A stretch of 64,000 nt of DNA from Sphingobium sp. Cam5-1 (GTDB lineage Bacteria > Pseudomonadota > Alphaproteobacteria > Sphingomonadales > Sphingomonadaceae): positions 62,001-126,000 of the forward strand of contig NZ_CP065139.1 of NCBI RefSeq assembly GCF_015693305.1, in the 5' to 3' direction. Below are positions 1 to 8,917 of this stretch, in pieces; the stretch's first letter is position 1, and the number at the start of each line of letters is the position of its first letter. A model generated the notes under the pieces. That model saw nothing but the letters and a program-made list of their open reading frames with translations, ran no database searches and was not told the DNA's origin. The position numbers and the translations under genes are program-made.

Positions 1-1
1 G

Positions 2-250
2 ACTGACAGCCAGATCGACGCCTTCATCCGCGCCAATGCAAATGCGGATTATCACACGGCCGGTACGTGCAAGATGGGATCGGACGATGACAGCGTCGTC
101 GATGCCCGCCTGCGGGTCAGGGGCATTGGCGGGCTACGGGTCGCCGACACGTCGGTGATGCCGACGCTCGTCGGCGGGAACACGAACATGCCCGCCATCA
201 TGATCGGCGAAAAGGCGGCGGACCTGATCAAGGGATGCAGCCATGCGTGA
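2..250 (+). CDS. GMC-family FAD oxidoreductase, C-terminal end (5' truncated by window)
   Basis: The reading frame is open from the first bases to a TGA at 248-250 and encodes the last 82 residues of a larger protein. It contains the C-terminal GMC oxidoreductase signature: HTAGTCKMG, then [21 protein letters not shown], then [19 protein letters not shown]. The family (choline dehydrogenase, glucose and cholesterol oxidases) oxidises alcohols with FAD; the C-terminal His and Asn of these motifs form the active site. The next gene begins 54 bp downstream on the same strand, so both probably belong to one catabolic operon. The substrate cannot be told from this fragment. Confidence 0.85.
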   Translation, partial: TDSQIDAFIRANANADYHTAGTCKMGSDDDSVVDARLRVRGIGGLRVADTSVMPTLVGGNTNMPAIMIGEKAADLIKGCSHA

Positions 251-304
251 CAAGTGCAAACGACATAGGAAGCGGCGCGAACCGCGAGCGACTGGAGAGC
301 TATA

Positions 305-1927
305 ATGCCGGTATGGGATGAGGTTTTCGACGTGGTGGTCATGGGTTCCGGCGCGGCGGGCGTTTCCGCCGCGATCGCGGCACAGCATCGCGGCTGCAAG
401 ACGCTGGTGCTGGAGCGCAGCGACAAGCTGGGCGGTACGAGCGCCGTGTCCGGCGGCGTGCCGTGGATCCCCAACAATCACCACATGCATGAGGTTGGAA
501 CGACTGACTCGCGCGAACAGGCGCTCACCTATCTTCGCAGCCTTTCGCTCGGCAAAATGGACATCGAACTAGCCGAAACCTATGTCGATGAAGCGCCGGG
601 CGTGCTGCGTTATCTTGAGCAAGAGACCCAGTTGGCGTTCCGGGCGCTCAAGACGCCGGACTATCATCCTGAACATCCCGGCGGCACCTTCGGCCGCTCG
701 GTAAGCCCCGGCCTGTTTCCTGCGGGCGAGTTGGGGGAACTGCGCGCGCACCTGCGTTCCGCCCCCTGCTTCCCGCTGCCTGTATCGATGACCGACATCG
801 ATGACGGGACCAATATGCTGGACCCCGAGATCATCGGCGACCGCCTTGCCAAGGGCATGGTGGGCACCGGCATGGCGCTGATGGCTGGCCTCATCAAGGG
901 CGCGCTGGACAAGGGCGTGGAGTTTCGCCGCAACGCCCGTGGCCGGCGTTTGGTGATCGACGATGGCGCCATTGTCGGCATAGAGGTCGAACAGGATGGC
1001 CGCATGGTCCGGATCGGCGCGCGTCGCGCCGTCATTCTGGCGAGCGGCGGCTTTGAATGGAACAAGGACATGGTGACCGACATGATGGGCGGTCCCATCG
1101 AAGGACCGCTCAGCCCGCCTTACAATGAAGGCGACGGTCTCATCATGGCGGCCGAAGCGCAGGCCAGCATGGCGAACGCTCATGAGGCATGGTGGATGCC
1201 GATGATCCGCATTCCGGGCGACGAATATGAAGGGCAGCAGCTCAACCGCATGGTCGTCGGCGAAAGAGCCTCGCCCGGTTCGATCATGGTCAACCGCGCG
1301 GGCAAGCGCTTCGTCAACGAAGCCCACAATTATAATGACGTTGGCCGTTCCTTCCGCAACTTCGACCCAGTGGCGTTCGACTATCCAAACCTGCCCGCCT
1401 GGATCATCCTCGATTCGACTTTCCTCGACAAATATCCGTTCGGCACGCGCTATCCTGGCGATCCGATTCCGGCATGGCTCGAATCCGCGCCGACGCTGCG
1501 CGAACTGGCGGAGAAAATCGGCGTAAACCCCGATGGTCTTGAAGACACGGTCACGCGCTTCAACGCGAATGTCGAACGGGGTGAGGACCCCGACTTCCAC
1601 CGTGGCCGGAGCAAATATGACCGTCATTATGGCGACCCATCGCGCGAAGGTGCGCTCCAGTCGCTGGGGCCGATCCAGCAAGGCCCCTTCTACGCCTGCC
1701 GTGTCTATTCCGGCGTGCTCGGCACAAAGGGTGGACCGAAGATCAACGCCAAGTCGGAAGTGGTGAATGTCAGGGGTGGCCGCATCCCCGGCCTTTACGC
1801 GGCGGGGAACGTCTCCGGCGGGTTCACCGGCATGGCCTATCCGGGCGCCGGGGCCACCATCGGGCCGGGCCTGGTCTTCGGCCACATCGCCGGACGCGAG
1901 GCGGCGTCCAGCGTCAACAGGTTCTGA
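305..1927 (+). CDS. FAD-dependent oxidoreductase, 3-ketosteroid-delta1-dehydrogenase/fumarate-reductase-like flavoprotein
   Basis: A 540-residue protein. The N-terminus has the Rossmann FAD motif (VVMGSGAAGVSAAIAA, about residues 11-26), followed by LERSDKLGGTSAVSGG, typical of the FAD_binding_2 family. The C-terminus carries AGNVSGGFTGMAYPGAGATI and then GPGLVFGHIAGREA, the second FAD-contact region seen in 3-ketosteroid-delta1-dehydrogenases and fumarate reductases. Length fits KstD-type enzymes, which introduce a C=C bond next to a ketone. A GGAGAG Shine-Dalgarno precedes the ATG. It sits between a GMC oxidoreductase and an SRPBCC protein, suggesting stepwise dehydrogenation of an alicyclic substrate. 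The steroid link is inference; other KstD-like substrates are equally possible. Confidence 0.8.
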   Translation: MPVWDEVFDVVVMGSGAAGVSAAIAAQHRGCKTLVLERSDKLGGTSAVSGGVPWIPNNHHMHEVGTTDSREQALTYLRSLSLGKMDIELAETYVDEAPGVLRYLEQETQLAFRALKTPDYHPEHPGGTFGRSVSPGLFPAGELGELRAHLRSAPCFPLPVSMTDIDDGTNMLDPEIIGDRLAKGMVGTGMALMAGLIKGALDKGVEFRRNARGRRLVIDDGAIVGIEVEQDGRMVRIGARRAVILASGGFEWNKDMVTDMMGGPIEGPLSPPYNEGDGLIMAAEAQASMANAHEAWWMPMIRIPGDEYEGQQLNRMVVGERASPGSIMVNRAGKRFVNEAHNYNDVGRSFRNFDPVAFDYPNLPAWIILDSTFLDKYPFGTRYPGDPIPAWLESAPTLRELAEKIGVNPDGLEDTVTRFNANVERGEDPDFHRGRSKYDRHYGDPSREGALQSLGPIQQGPFYACRVYSGVLGTKGGPKINAKSEVVNVRGGRIPGLYAAGNVSGGFTGMAYPGAGATIGPGLVFGHIAGREAASSVNRF

Positions 1928-1940
1928 AAAGGAGGCGACA

Positions 1941-2549
1941 TTGCCCGAAGTCGAACATACCACAACGGTCGCCGCCTCCCTGCCTCAGGTCTGGAATTTC
2001 GTCGAGGACATGGACAATTGGGCGCCGTTCCTCACAGGGTATCAGCGCCACGAGAAGATCAACCGCGATGAATCCATCTGGGTTGTGAAGGGCGAGCTGG
2101 GCGGCCTGACCCGCAGCGCGGAGTTCAAGGTTCAGGTTACGGAATGGAACGAGCCTAGCCGCGTGACCTTCGTGATGCAGGGCTTGCAGGAGCCTGTCAC
2201 TGGTTCGGGCGAGTTTCTGGCAACGGACCTGGGCGGCAGCGTGCCCAATGCCGCGCCAACTGCCCCCGTTTCCGCACATTCGTCTTCCGGCGGTTGGCTG
2301 AGCAGATTGTGGGAACGCTTGTCCCGCTGGCTATTGCGGCGCGTCACCAACAGTGCCGATGTGCAAGTCGCAAAACCCGTGGCAGATGTGGGCAATCCGA
2401 ACACACAGATCACTTTCCGGCTCAACGTTCAGGCGGGCGGAGCCACCGGGCCGGTTCTCAACCTGCTGCTGGGACCGATGCTGAAGCCGGTTGCTGAAGA
2501 TCTGGCGATGAAGATCGCCCAGGCGGTGGACAAGCCGTCACAAGGATAA
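1941..2549 (+). CDS. SRPBCC/CoxG-like protein, TTG start
   Basis: A 202-residue protein starting MPEVEHTTTVAASLPQVWNF, the usual N-terminus of the SRPBCC (START/Bet v1-like) fold: a strand, then a helix with VWNFVEDMDNWAPF. CoxG-type members carry this pattern. I chose TTG at 1941 because a near-perfect AAGGAGG (1929-1935) lies five bases upstream and the first ATG in frame lies far inside the preceding gene. Residues about 100-150 form a less conserved insert (APTAPVSAHSSSGG, then a Trp/Arg-rich stretch), and a hydrophobic region (PVLNLLLGPML) lies near the end. Members bind hydrophobic ligands or assist cofactor insertion; a role beside the flavoprotein, 13 bp upstream, is inferred. Confidence 0.72.
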   Translation: MPEVEHTTTVAASLPQVWNFVEDMDNWAPFLTGYQRHEKINRDESIWVVKGELGGLTRSAEFKVQVTEWNEPSRVTFVMQGLQEPVTGSGEFLATDLGGSVPNAAPTAPVSAHSSSGGWLSRLWERLSRWLLRRVTNSADVQVAKPVADVGNPNTQITFRLNVQAGGATGPVLNLLLGPMLKPVAEDLAMKIAQAVDKPSQG

Positions 2550-2610
2550 ATCTTGCGCGGGATCTGCCGTAAAGGCGCGGACCCCGCGAAGGAAGGATAC
2601 TCCGCTATTG

Positions 2611-2626
2611 ACGGACAAATGTCCGT
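2611..2626. promoter_or_regulatory. Palindrome ACGGACA-AA-TGTCCGT, candidate operator upstream of the Rieske gene
   Basis: Seven-base perfect arms with a two-base spacer lie in the 209-bp gap between the SRPBCC gene and the Rieske oxygenase. The core GACAAATGTC recurs identically at 11018-11027, and related cores occur at 10766-10775 and 12141-12152. A regulator-binding site shared by these units is inferred. Confidence 0.45.
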
Positions 2627-2758
2627 TATGCATGATCGTCCAGAACCTGGCCGCCCTTTGCCTGGTGCGCGTAAAGCGGGCCGTCGGATGTAGCTGGACG
2701 ATTGGAAACAGGATCAGCGCGCCGGGATGCGCCTGGATTGAATCGACAGGAGATGGAA

Positions 2759-4087
2759 ATGACGGAAAATCTGGTCGCCGAGGCGGGAGCCGGACGTTCT
2801 TCGAAACTTCAGGGCTGGCGCTATTTCGACCGCGACTTCGCGGGGCGGGAGTGGGATGCGGTCTGGACCAAGAGCTGGCTCGTGGTTTGCCGCGAAGACC
2901 AGATTCCTGAGCCGGGTGACTTCCTTGTGGAAGAGGTCGGCGCGGAATCCATTCTAGTGGTGCGTCAGGAAGATGGCGGCATCAAGGCTTTCTACAATGT
3001 GTGCCAGCATCGCGGGAACAAGCTGGTGTCCGTGGCGGAAGGGTCCATGCCGTCCTTCACCTGCGCCTATCACAGCTGGAAATGGTCGCTGGAAGGCGAA
3101 TGCATCGGCGCGCAGGACCCGGAGGACTTCGCCGCAGGCTCCCCATGCGGACGCAAGCGGCTCGCGGAAATCAACAGCGAGACCTTCGCCAGCTTCGTCT
3201 GGGTGAACATGGACGCCAACCCGATGCCCCTCAAGGAGTATCTGGGCGAACTGTACGAGCCATTGGCGCGCTATCCCTTCGAGCAGATGCATTGCACCCA
3301 GGCCATATCGGTGCGGATGCCCTGCAACTGGAAGATCATTTCGGACAATTTCCGCGAAACATACCACATCCCCACCGCGCATCCGGAGGGGCTGTATGTG
3401 AACGAGCCCTATTATGTGACAGCGGTCATCGAAACGCTGAAGAACGGGCATGCGCGTCTGGTGACGCCGGGCAGCCAGCCTTCGCGCTACCTGCCGGACG
3501 GCAAGCTGGCAATCGACGAGTATCTGATCCAGGACCTCAAGACCTGGGAACTCGATCCGGAAGATTTCAAGGACAAGCCGCTGGCGATCCGTGAAGCGAT
3601 TATTGCGCAGAAGCGGAAGCTGGGCGTCGAGCGCGGCCATAGCCATTATGACCGGATGGAAGACGCGCAGCTGACCGACACTTTTCTCTATTCGATTTTC
3701 CCCAATCTGACGCTGACCTGTTTTTCGGACGGCATGCTGTTCCTGCGCGCCTGGCCGCATCCGACCGATCCGGAAAAATGCACCTTCGACACCTGGTTCT
3801 ATGCGACGGGTTCAGAGGATTTCTTTACCAAGATGCTGACCTCGGCGGGCGGCGTGGCTGACACGGCGCGGGCGCCTGTGGAACGCGAATGGCGCAACTT
3901 TGGCGAAGGAAGCCTTGGCATCACGCTCGACGGCGATGCGGGCATCATGGAGGCGCAGCAGCGCGGCATGCATTCGCGCGGGTGGAATGGCGCGGAACTG
4001 GCCGGGCAGGAAAAGCGGATTTCCCACTATCACGACCGCATCGATCAACTGATCGCTGAAAATGAGATGTCTATCGCCGCTGAATGA
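2759..4087 (+). CDS. Rieske non-heme iron oxygenase, alpha-subunit type
   Basis: A 442-residue protein. The Rieske [2Fe-2S] motif is complete: C82-x-H84 (NVCQHRGNK) and C102-x2-H105 (CAYHSWKW). The mononuclear iron site shows as NWKIISDNFRETYHIPTAHP with H203 and H208. This is the layout of aromatic ring-hydroxylating and carnitine/choline-type oxygenase alpha subunits, which use electrons from a reductase to insert O2 into a substrate C-H or ring. No ferredoxin or reductase gene is adjacent, so electrons must come from elsewhere. The start at ATG 2759 is supported by ACAGGAG seven bases upstream; an in-frame ATG at 2753 is too close to it. The substrate is unknown. Confidence 0.88.
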   Translation: MTENLVAEAGAGRSSKLQGWRYFDRDFAGREWDAVWTKSWLVVCREDQIPEPGDFLVEEVGAESILVVRQEDGGIKAFYNVCQHRGNKLVSVAEGSMPSFTCAYHSWKWSLEGECIGAQDPEDFAAGSPCGRKRLAEINSETFASFVWVNMDANPMPLKEYLGELYEPLARYPFEQMHCTQAISVRMPCNWKIISDNFRETYHIPTAHPEGLYVNEPYYVTAVIETLKNGHARLVTPGSQPSRYLPDGKLAIDEYLIQDLKTWELDPEDFKDKPLAIREAIIAQKRKLGVERGHSHYDRMEDAQLTDTFLYSIFPNLTLTCFSDGMLFLRAWPHPTDPEKCTFDTWFYATGSEDFFTKMLTSAGGVADTARAPVEREWRNFGEGSLGITLDGDAGIMEAQQRGMHSRGWNGAELAGQEKRISHYHDRIDQLIAENEMSIAAE

Positions 4088-4212
4088 CAAATGGCCTGCG
4101 GGCGTCCGCGCCCGCAGCGCCTTTGGTGTAACGGATGTCGTCCGGTAACTGGCGAAACGCAAGACGTGCGCCTGCACCCACGGGCGGCGCTCTAAAGACA
4201 AGGAGAGGCTCG

Positions 4213-4773
4213 ATGTTCCTGGACCCTGTTTCAGGCCAACTCAAAAAGGTGCGGCAGATCGCATTCGTTGTACCGGACGCGATCGAATGGGCGCGCCGAC
4301 ACATGGCCCGTTTCGGGTCCGGCCCCTTCTTCGTGCTCGCGCACCTTCCCCATGACCTGCAAACCTATCGCGGCAAGGAAATTGACCTCGATACGACAGG
4401 TGTCGTGGGTCAATGGGGCGATGTGATGGTCGAACTGGTGGAACAGCATTGCGACACGCCATCGGCCTACAGCGAACTTTATCCGACGGGCGGTCCCGGC
4501 CTGCACCATATGACGGTGTTCGTTGACGACATTCACGCAGCGATCAAGGATTATGAAAGCAAGGGCTTTGATAACATCCTCTATTCTGTCGTGTCTCCGC
4601 TTGGCGACTCCAAACCCAGCCCCTATGCGATGATGGACACGCGCAAGGAGTTCGGCATGCTGACCGAATTTTATGAAGAGGCCGTTGTCAGCGACTTTTA
4701 CAAGATGGTGCGGGATGCCGCCGACGGCTGGGACGGGTCCGATCCCATCCGCTACATATATGGCCAACCCTGA
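4213..4773 (+). CDS. VOC superfamily (glyoxalase-like) protein, paralogue 1
   Basis: A 186-residue single-module vicinal-oxygen-chelate protein. It begins KKVRQIAFVVPDAIEWARRH and contains GPGLHHMTVFVDDIHAAI, where the His-His pair starts the second beta-alpha-beta-beta-beta unit, and ends near MLTEFYEEA with a Glu typical of the metal site. VOC proteins bind a divalent metal and catalyse isomerisation, epimerisation or C-C cleavage; members also occur in sterol-like and aromatic degradation clusters. Start 4213 follows AAGGAGAG. A clear paralogue lies at 10196-10747 (-): both share IAFVVPDAIE, GSGPF, YGQWG or VGQWG, and end DPIRxxxxx. The gene sits between the Rieske oxygenase and an aldo/keto reductase. 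Confidence 0.82.
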   Translation: MFLDPVSGQLKKVRQIAFVVPDAIEWARRHMARFGSGPFFVLAHLPHDLQTYRGKEIDLDTTGVVGQWGDVMVELVEQHCDTPSAYSELYPTGGPGLHHMTVFVDDIHAAIKDYESKGFDNILYSVVSPLGDSKPSPYAMMDTRKEFGMLTEFYEEAVVSDFYKMVRDAADGWDGSDPIRYIYGQP

Positions 4774-4789
4774 AGGGGATATTCTCGAC

Positions 4790-5725
4790 ATGGAAAAGCG
4801 TAATCTCGGGAAATCCGACCTGAAAGTCTCTATTGCTGGTCTTGGCTGCAATAATTTCGGCTGGTTCCTCGACAAGGAAAAATCCCTTGAGGTGATCTCG
4901 GCTGCGCTGGACGCCGGGATCAACTTCTTCGACACAGCCAACAACTATGGCTTTCCTCCCGGAGAATCGGAACGCATCCTCGGCGAAGCTTTTCGCGGTC
5001 GCCGGGATTCCGTCATCATCGCCACGAAAGTCGGCGACAAGGTTGGGGACAGCGACGATAATCAGGGCGCGGCCCCTGCCTATGTGCGTCAGGCGTTGGA
5101 AGAAAGCCTGGCCAATTTGGGCACCGATTATGTCGATCTCTACCAGCTACATTATCCCGATCCGAAGGTGCCGATTGGCGAAACGCTGGCCGCATTCGAC
5201 CAGCTGATTCAGGAGGGCAAGGTGCGCTATGTCGGCTGTGCGAACCACAGCGCCGGGCAACTGGCGGAAGCACTGGACGCGGCGGGAGCAACCCATCGTG
5301 CGGCTTTCATATCATGCCAATCCGAATACAGCCTGCTGGCACGCGATGTCGAAAGCGAACTTGCGCCCTTGATGGTCGCCAATGGCGTCGGGTTTCTGCC
5401 TTATTTCCCTCTCGCCAACGGGTTGCTGACCGGCAAATATCTGGGCGGCGACGACAGTTCGGGCCGTCTGGAAACCCTCAAGCAAATCCCCTTCTTCGAC
5501 AAGTTCCTGACGCCGGAACGGTTTGAGAAGGTCAGCCGTCTCGGGGAGATTTCCCGCAAATCGAGCATTCCGATGGTGAAGCTGGCTCTCGGCTGGCTCG
5601 CCGCAAAGCCCTTCGTCTCATCCGTGATCGCCGGGGCGACCAAGCCCGAACAGGTTTACGCCAATGCGCAGGCCTGCATGACAGTCTTGCCGCAAGATAT
5701 AATGGCGGAGCTGGATCAGCTTTAG
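4790..5725 (+). CDS. Aldo/keto reductase
   Basis: A 311-residue NADPH-dependent TIM-barrel oxidoreductase. Visible family marks are GLGCNNFG, then NFFDTANNYG (catalytic Asp and Tyr), VIIATKVGDK (catalytic Lys), and YQLHYPDPKVPIGETLAAFD (catalytic His). The C-terminal cofactor region is SSVIAGATKPEQV. It likely reduces an aldehyde or ketone intermediate. I chose ATG 4790 because AAGGGGA lies nine bases upstream; an in-frame ATG at 4760 would overlap the VOC gene. It ends the rightward series and is followed by a strong terminator. Confidence 0.87.
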   Translation: MEKRNLGKSDLKVSIAGLGCNNFGWFLDKEKSLEVISAALDAGINFFDTANNYGFPPGESERILGEAFRGRRDSVIIATKVGDKVGDSDDNQGAAPAYVRQALEESLANLGTDYVDLYQLHYPDPKVPIGETLAAFDQLIQEGKVRYVGCANHSAGQLAEALDAAGATHRAAFISCQSEYSLLARDVESELAPLMVANGVGFLPYFPLANGLLTGKYLGGDDSSGRLETLKQIPFFDKFLTPERFEKVSRLGEISRKSSIPMVKLALGWLAAKPFVSSVIAGATKPEQVYANAQACMTVLPQDIMAELDQL

Positions 5726-5770
5726 TTAACGACGGTCCCCAGTCACTACGGCCGGGGAGCACCAGTAAAA

Positions 5771-5801
5771 AACGGCGGGAAGCTCCAAGCCTCCCGCCGT
5801 T
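5771..5801. terminator. Bidirectional hairpin terminator between convergent genes
   Basis: AACGGCGGGA (5771-5780) pairs perfectly with TCCCGCCGTT (5792-5801); the inner GCT/AGC extends the stem across one mismatch to a three-base loop. TTCATTTT follows on the + strand, and an A-run precedes it for leftward transcripts. It separates the aldo/keto reductase (+) from the NIPSNAP gene (-). Confidence 0.8.
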
Positions 5802-5818
5802 TCATTTTCAGCTCTGTG

Positions 5819-6133
5819 TCAATGCGCCGGTGAATAGGGCGCTGCATCAGCAAAGATCAGCGTTTCCTTCGCACCGCTGCGACAGATTTCCTGATAGATT
5901 TTGCCACCTTCAGGCGCGCTCGCCATGGCCTGGATACCGGCATCGAAAGCATTCATGTCGGGCAATTTCCAAAGATGGATGACGGTATTGGCCCGGCCGA
6001 TCTTGGTGACGAGCCCGGCGATCATCTCCCAACCAGCGCCTTCGGCGATGCGCTTCATCTCAGGAACTATGTTCAAAAAGACGGGAAGCGTCTCATAATC
6101 GAGTTCCAACGTTGCCTGAAGATAAACGCTCAT
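5819..6133 (-). CDS. NIPSNAP-like dimeric alpha+beta barrel protein
   Basis: A 104-residue protein (MSVYLQATLELDYETLPVFL at the start). The pattern of a short strand, a helix with VPEMKRIAEGAGWEMIAG, then TKIGRANTVIHLWKLPDMNAF matches the NIPSNAP/ferredoxin-like dimeric barrel family, whose members are small proteins with no single defined activity. The start at 6133 follows AAGGAG about ten bases upstream; a longer reading of the frame has no such site. It is transcribed away from the TonB receptor across a 296-bp divergent region, so the pair may share control. Similar small proteins often accompany degradation genes, but a specific role is not supported. Confidence 0.68.
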   Translation of the reverse strand: MSVYLQATLELDYETLPVFLNIVPEMKRIAEGAGWEMIAGLVTKIGRANTVIHLWKLPDMNAFDAGIQAMASAPEGGKIYQEICRSGAKETLIFADAAPYSPAH

Positions 6134-6318
6134 CTGATATCCACTCCTTGCGATCGCGGCCGGAGCCTGGCTCTCACCGCACAACCTCACGTTAAATGAC
6201 GAACGTCTGATATTCAAGCGACGACGTGATGCATCAAGGACCGGCCCGGGACAGGAAAAAAATAAGCGTCATATGTCAGATAAAAAGCTCACAAGCGCTT
6301 ATTGCGGTCCCTTCACTG

Positions 6319-6369
6319 TTGACCCTCCGGCGAAAAGCAGTTAGCTAGCACACTTGTGTAGCGACAAGT
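6319..6369 (+). promoter_or_regulatory. Candidate sigma70 promoter plus inverted repeat before the TonB receptor
   Basis: TTGACC (6319-6324), a 17-bp spacer and TAGCTA (6342-6347) form a plausible promoter. Where the start point would fall lies the inverted repeat ACTTGT-N6-ACAAGT (6352-6357 and 6364-6369), placed as an operator would be. Upstream, at about 6267-6280, CGTCATATGTCAGAT resembles one arm of the GACA-type sites elsewhere in this block. Confidence 0.45.
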
Positions 6370-6429
6370 CGATTCAGAAAGAGTCGCGGCCACATCGGAT
6401 CAAAAATCAGCGTTGAATGGGGAGGGCAT

Positions 6430-8811
6430 ATGCGAGGCCTGGCATTTTCGTCGGCGATAGCGATCGCAACTGCGTTGGGCGGCTTTCAGGCGGCATTGGC
6501 CGCGGAGCCGCAGCAAGCGCCGGACGCGACCGCAGCCAATCAGCCGCAGCAATCCGAAGGACTTTCGGACATCATCGTAACCGCGCAAAAGCGCGCCGAG
6601 CCACTGCAAAGTGTGCCTGTCTCCGTTTCCGCATTCAGCAATGACACGCTTCAAAAGGCCCGCGTCGATGGCCTGACCGGCCTTCGCGGCCTCGTGCCGG
6701 GCATGACCGTCACACGGTCGGGCGCCGCCGTGGACGTGCCGCAGATCAGCTTGCGCGGCATTTCCATTCAGGACGTGCTGCCCAGCGTGGAACCGGGCAT
6801 CGGCATCACCCTCGACGGGATCCCCATCGCATTCCAGCGCGGCGCTTTGATCGACGCGTTCGATGTGCAGCGCGTGGAAGTGCTGCGCGGCCCTCAAGGC
6901 GTTCTGAACGGGAAGAACACGACGGGCGGCTCGATCAACGTCGTGCGCCTGCGTCCAGATCCGTCCGCCGACACGACCGGGAAGGTTCGCTTCACTATCG
7001 GCAGCTTTGGCCAGAACGACTATGAAGGCTATATCATGGCGCCCGTCGTCAAGGATATACTGGCGGTCAAGGCAACCATCGCCGTGCGCAAGGACAATGG
7101 TCAGTTCCGCAACATCGTGGCCGGCGGCCGCGAAGGGGATCGCGATGTCCGGCAATATTCACTGGCGGCAGTTGCGACGCCCACGGACAGGCTCAACATC
7201 TATGTCGCCTTCGACCGGCTGGAAAATGACAGCGCCATCCCGCCCTATGTGGCCACGCCTGTTCCAGACCTTATCGCCTATCCCATCCCGGGCTATTTCG
7301 GCGGCCTGAACTCCACCTGCCTCAATCCCGCAACGCAGATCATCTGCCGTCCCTTGAGTGATCTGGATCAGGGCAAGAATGAAGTCGAAACCACCCAGCT
7401 GCCAGCTTCCCTGCGTCTCACCGCAGGCACTGGCGAAATTTCCTATGACCTGACCGATGAAGTGAAGTTCACGTCCCTGACCGGATATCGCGAATTCCAC
7501 GAACGGCAGACCAGCGACTTCGACGCGACGCGCTTCGCCCTGTTCCGTGACAAGGCATCGGTCGACGCGAAGCAATTTTCGCAAGAAGCGCGTTTCGCGA
7601 CCTCTTTCTCAGGCCCGTTCAACATCGTGGCGGGTGCCTTCTATATGAATTATCGGTACACCGAAAAGCAGAACCCGTCGCTGGACGCCGCGGTGCTGCC
7701 GGACATGGATGCAAATGGAAATGTCATTCTGACCAACGGCTTGCCGACCTTTTCGACACCGCCGGGCGTAGCGTTCCTCAATTCCCTGAATCGCTATCGC
7801 ACTTTCCAGACGAACAAGACGTTCGCCCTGTTCTTCCAGGCTGACTATGATATCACCGACAAGTTGCGCCTGACCGTCGGCGGCCGTCAGACCTGGGACA
7901 AGAAGACGACCGATTACAGCCTCTGGGCGCCGGAATTATCGACGACGCGTGACAATGACGCGATTGGCCCGCTGGTTGGACAGGTGACAGGCCGGGCGAA
8001 GTTCAAGAAGTTCACGCCGAAGGTCAATCTGCAATATAAGTTCACGCCCGACATTCTGGCCTATGCGCAATATAGCAAGGGCTACAACACCGGCGGGTTC
8101 AACGGACGCCCCGGCAATCTGGTCACCGCGGTTCAGGCCTATGAGCCAGAGACGATGCAAGCCTATGAAATCGGCCTCAAGACCGAACTCTTCAACAAGC
8201 GCGTTCGCCTGAACCTGTCGGCTTTCCACAATACGCTGGATGAAAAGCAGGAAAATGTCCTCCAGGTCGTGGGTACGACCAATGTCGCTACTACGCTCAA
8301 CGTCGCCAAGGCGCAGTATAAGGGCTTTGAAGCAGAGCTGGCCCTCGCACCGATGCGCGGTTGGACGATCACCGGGTCCGTGGGCTATCTGGACGCCAAA
8401 TATAAGGACTTCTTCGGAGATCTGGGCCAAGGTCCGGCGGATCTGAGCGGCCTCAAGCTGCGGCGCGTTCCCAAATGGACCGCAGGCGCCATATCGGACT
8501 ACAGCTTCGCGGCCGGTCCGGGTACTGTGGGACTCAACGCGGCGATTTTCCACACCAGTCGCTATGAAACGGACGTGCTGAACGATCCTCGCGGTTCCAT
8601 CCCGCCGGTGACGAAAATCGATCTTGGCGTTCGTTATGAGCTGCCCGTCGCGGGCAACACGACCGTCGAATTGGCTGGCTTTGTGAAGAACGTCACCAAC
8701 AACACGACATATGATGGATATACCTCCGGTGACGCGGTAGGCACTTTCATCGAATTCGCCAATCCGTCGCCCGGCCGCCAGTGGGGCGCGTCGCTGACGG
8801 CACGCTTTTGA
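6430..8811 (+). CDS. TonB-dependent outer-membrane receptor (catabolic block 1)
   Basis: A 793-residue protein with an N-terminal signal peptide (about 24 residues, ending ...FQAALAA), a TonB-box/plug start (SDIIVTAQKRAEPLQSVPVS), the plug motif VEVLRGPQGVLNGKNTTGG, and a beta-barrel ending with an aromatic C-terminus (WGASLTARF). Such receptors import scarce or bulky substrates across the outer membrane using TonB energy; sphingomonads often place them beside degradation genes. GGGGAGGG precedes the ATG. The receptor lies within the left catabolic block and is probably its uptake route. The substrate is unknown. Confidence 0.92.
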   Translation: MRGLAFSSAIAIATALGGFQAALAAEPQQAPDATAANQPQQSEGLSDIIVTAQKRAEPLQSVPVSVSAFSNDTLQKARVDGLTGLRGLVPGMTVTRSGAAVDVPQISLRGISIQDVLPSVEPGIGITLDGIPIAFQRGALIDAFDVQRVEVLRGPQGVLNGKNTTGGSINVVRLRPDPSADTTGKVRFTIGSFGQNDYEGYIMAPVVKDILAVKATIAVRKDNGQFRNIVAGGREGDRDVRQYSLAAVATPTDRLNIYVAFDRLENDSAIPPYVATPVPDLIAYPIPGYFGGLNSTCLNPATQIICRPLSDLDQGKNEVETTQLPASLRLTAGTGEISYDLTDEVKFTSLTGYREFHERQTSDFDATRFALFRDKASVDAKQFSQEARFATSFSGPFNIVAGAFYMNYRYTEKQNPSLDAAVLPDMDANGNVILTNGLPTFSTPPGVAFLNSLNRYRTFQTNKTFALFFQADYDITDKLRLTVGGRQTWDKKTTDYSLWAPELSTTRDNDAIGPLVGQVTGRAKFKKFTPKVNLQYKFTPDILAYAQYSKGYNTGGFNGRPGNLVTAVQAYEPETMQAYEIGLKTELFNKRVRLNLSAFHNTLDEKQENVLQVVGTTNVATTLNVAKAQYKGFEAELALAPMRGWTITGSVGYLDAKYKDFFGDLGQGPADLSGLKLRRVPKWTAGAISDYSFAAGPGTVGLNAAIFHTSRYETDVLNDPRGSIPPVTKIDLGVRYELPVAGNTTVELAGFVKNVTNNTTYDGYTSGDAVGTFIEFANPSPGRQWGASLTARF

Positions 8812-8817
8812 TCCGGA

Positions 8818-8876
8818 CTTCGGCTCTGGGCGGCGGGGCAGGCTCCAACACTGCCCGACAATGCTCAGAGCCGAAG
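8818..8876 (+). terminator. Hairpin between receptor and SDR gene
   Basis: CTTCGGCTCTG (8818-8828) and CAGAGCCGAAG (8866-8876) are perfect 11-bp arms enclosing a GC-rich loop that can pair further. No T-run follows, so it may attenuate or stabilise the message rather than stop it. Confidence 0.45.
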
Positions 8877-8917
8877 AATGACAGGCCGCCGCCAATTGAA
8901 ACATAGGAGTTGTTCAG

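Noticed and set aside
569..1963. 464-codon frame antisense to the KstD-like gene
   Set aside because: Composition typical of a shadow frame, no ribosome site.
2555..2588. CGCGGG ... CCCGCG hairpin after the SRPBCC gene
   Set aside because: Short stem and long loop in GC-rich DNA; weak as a terminator.
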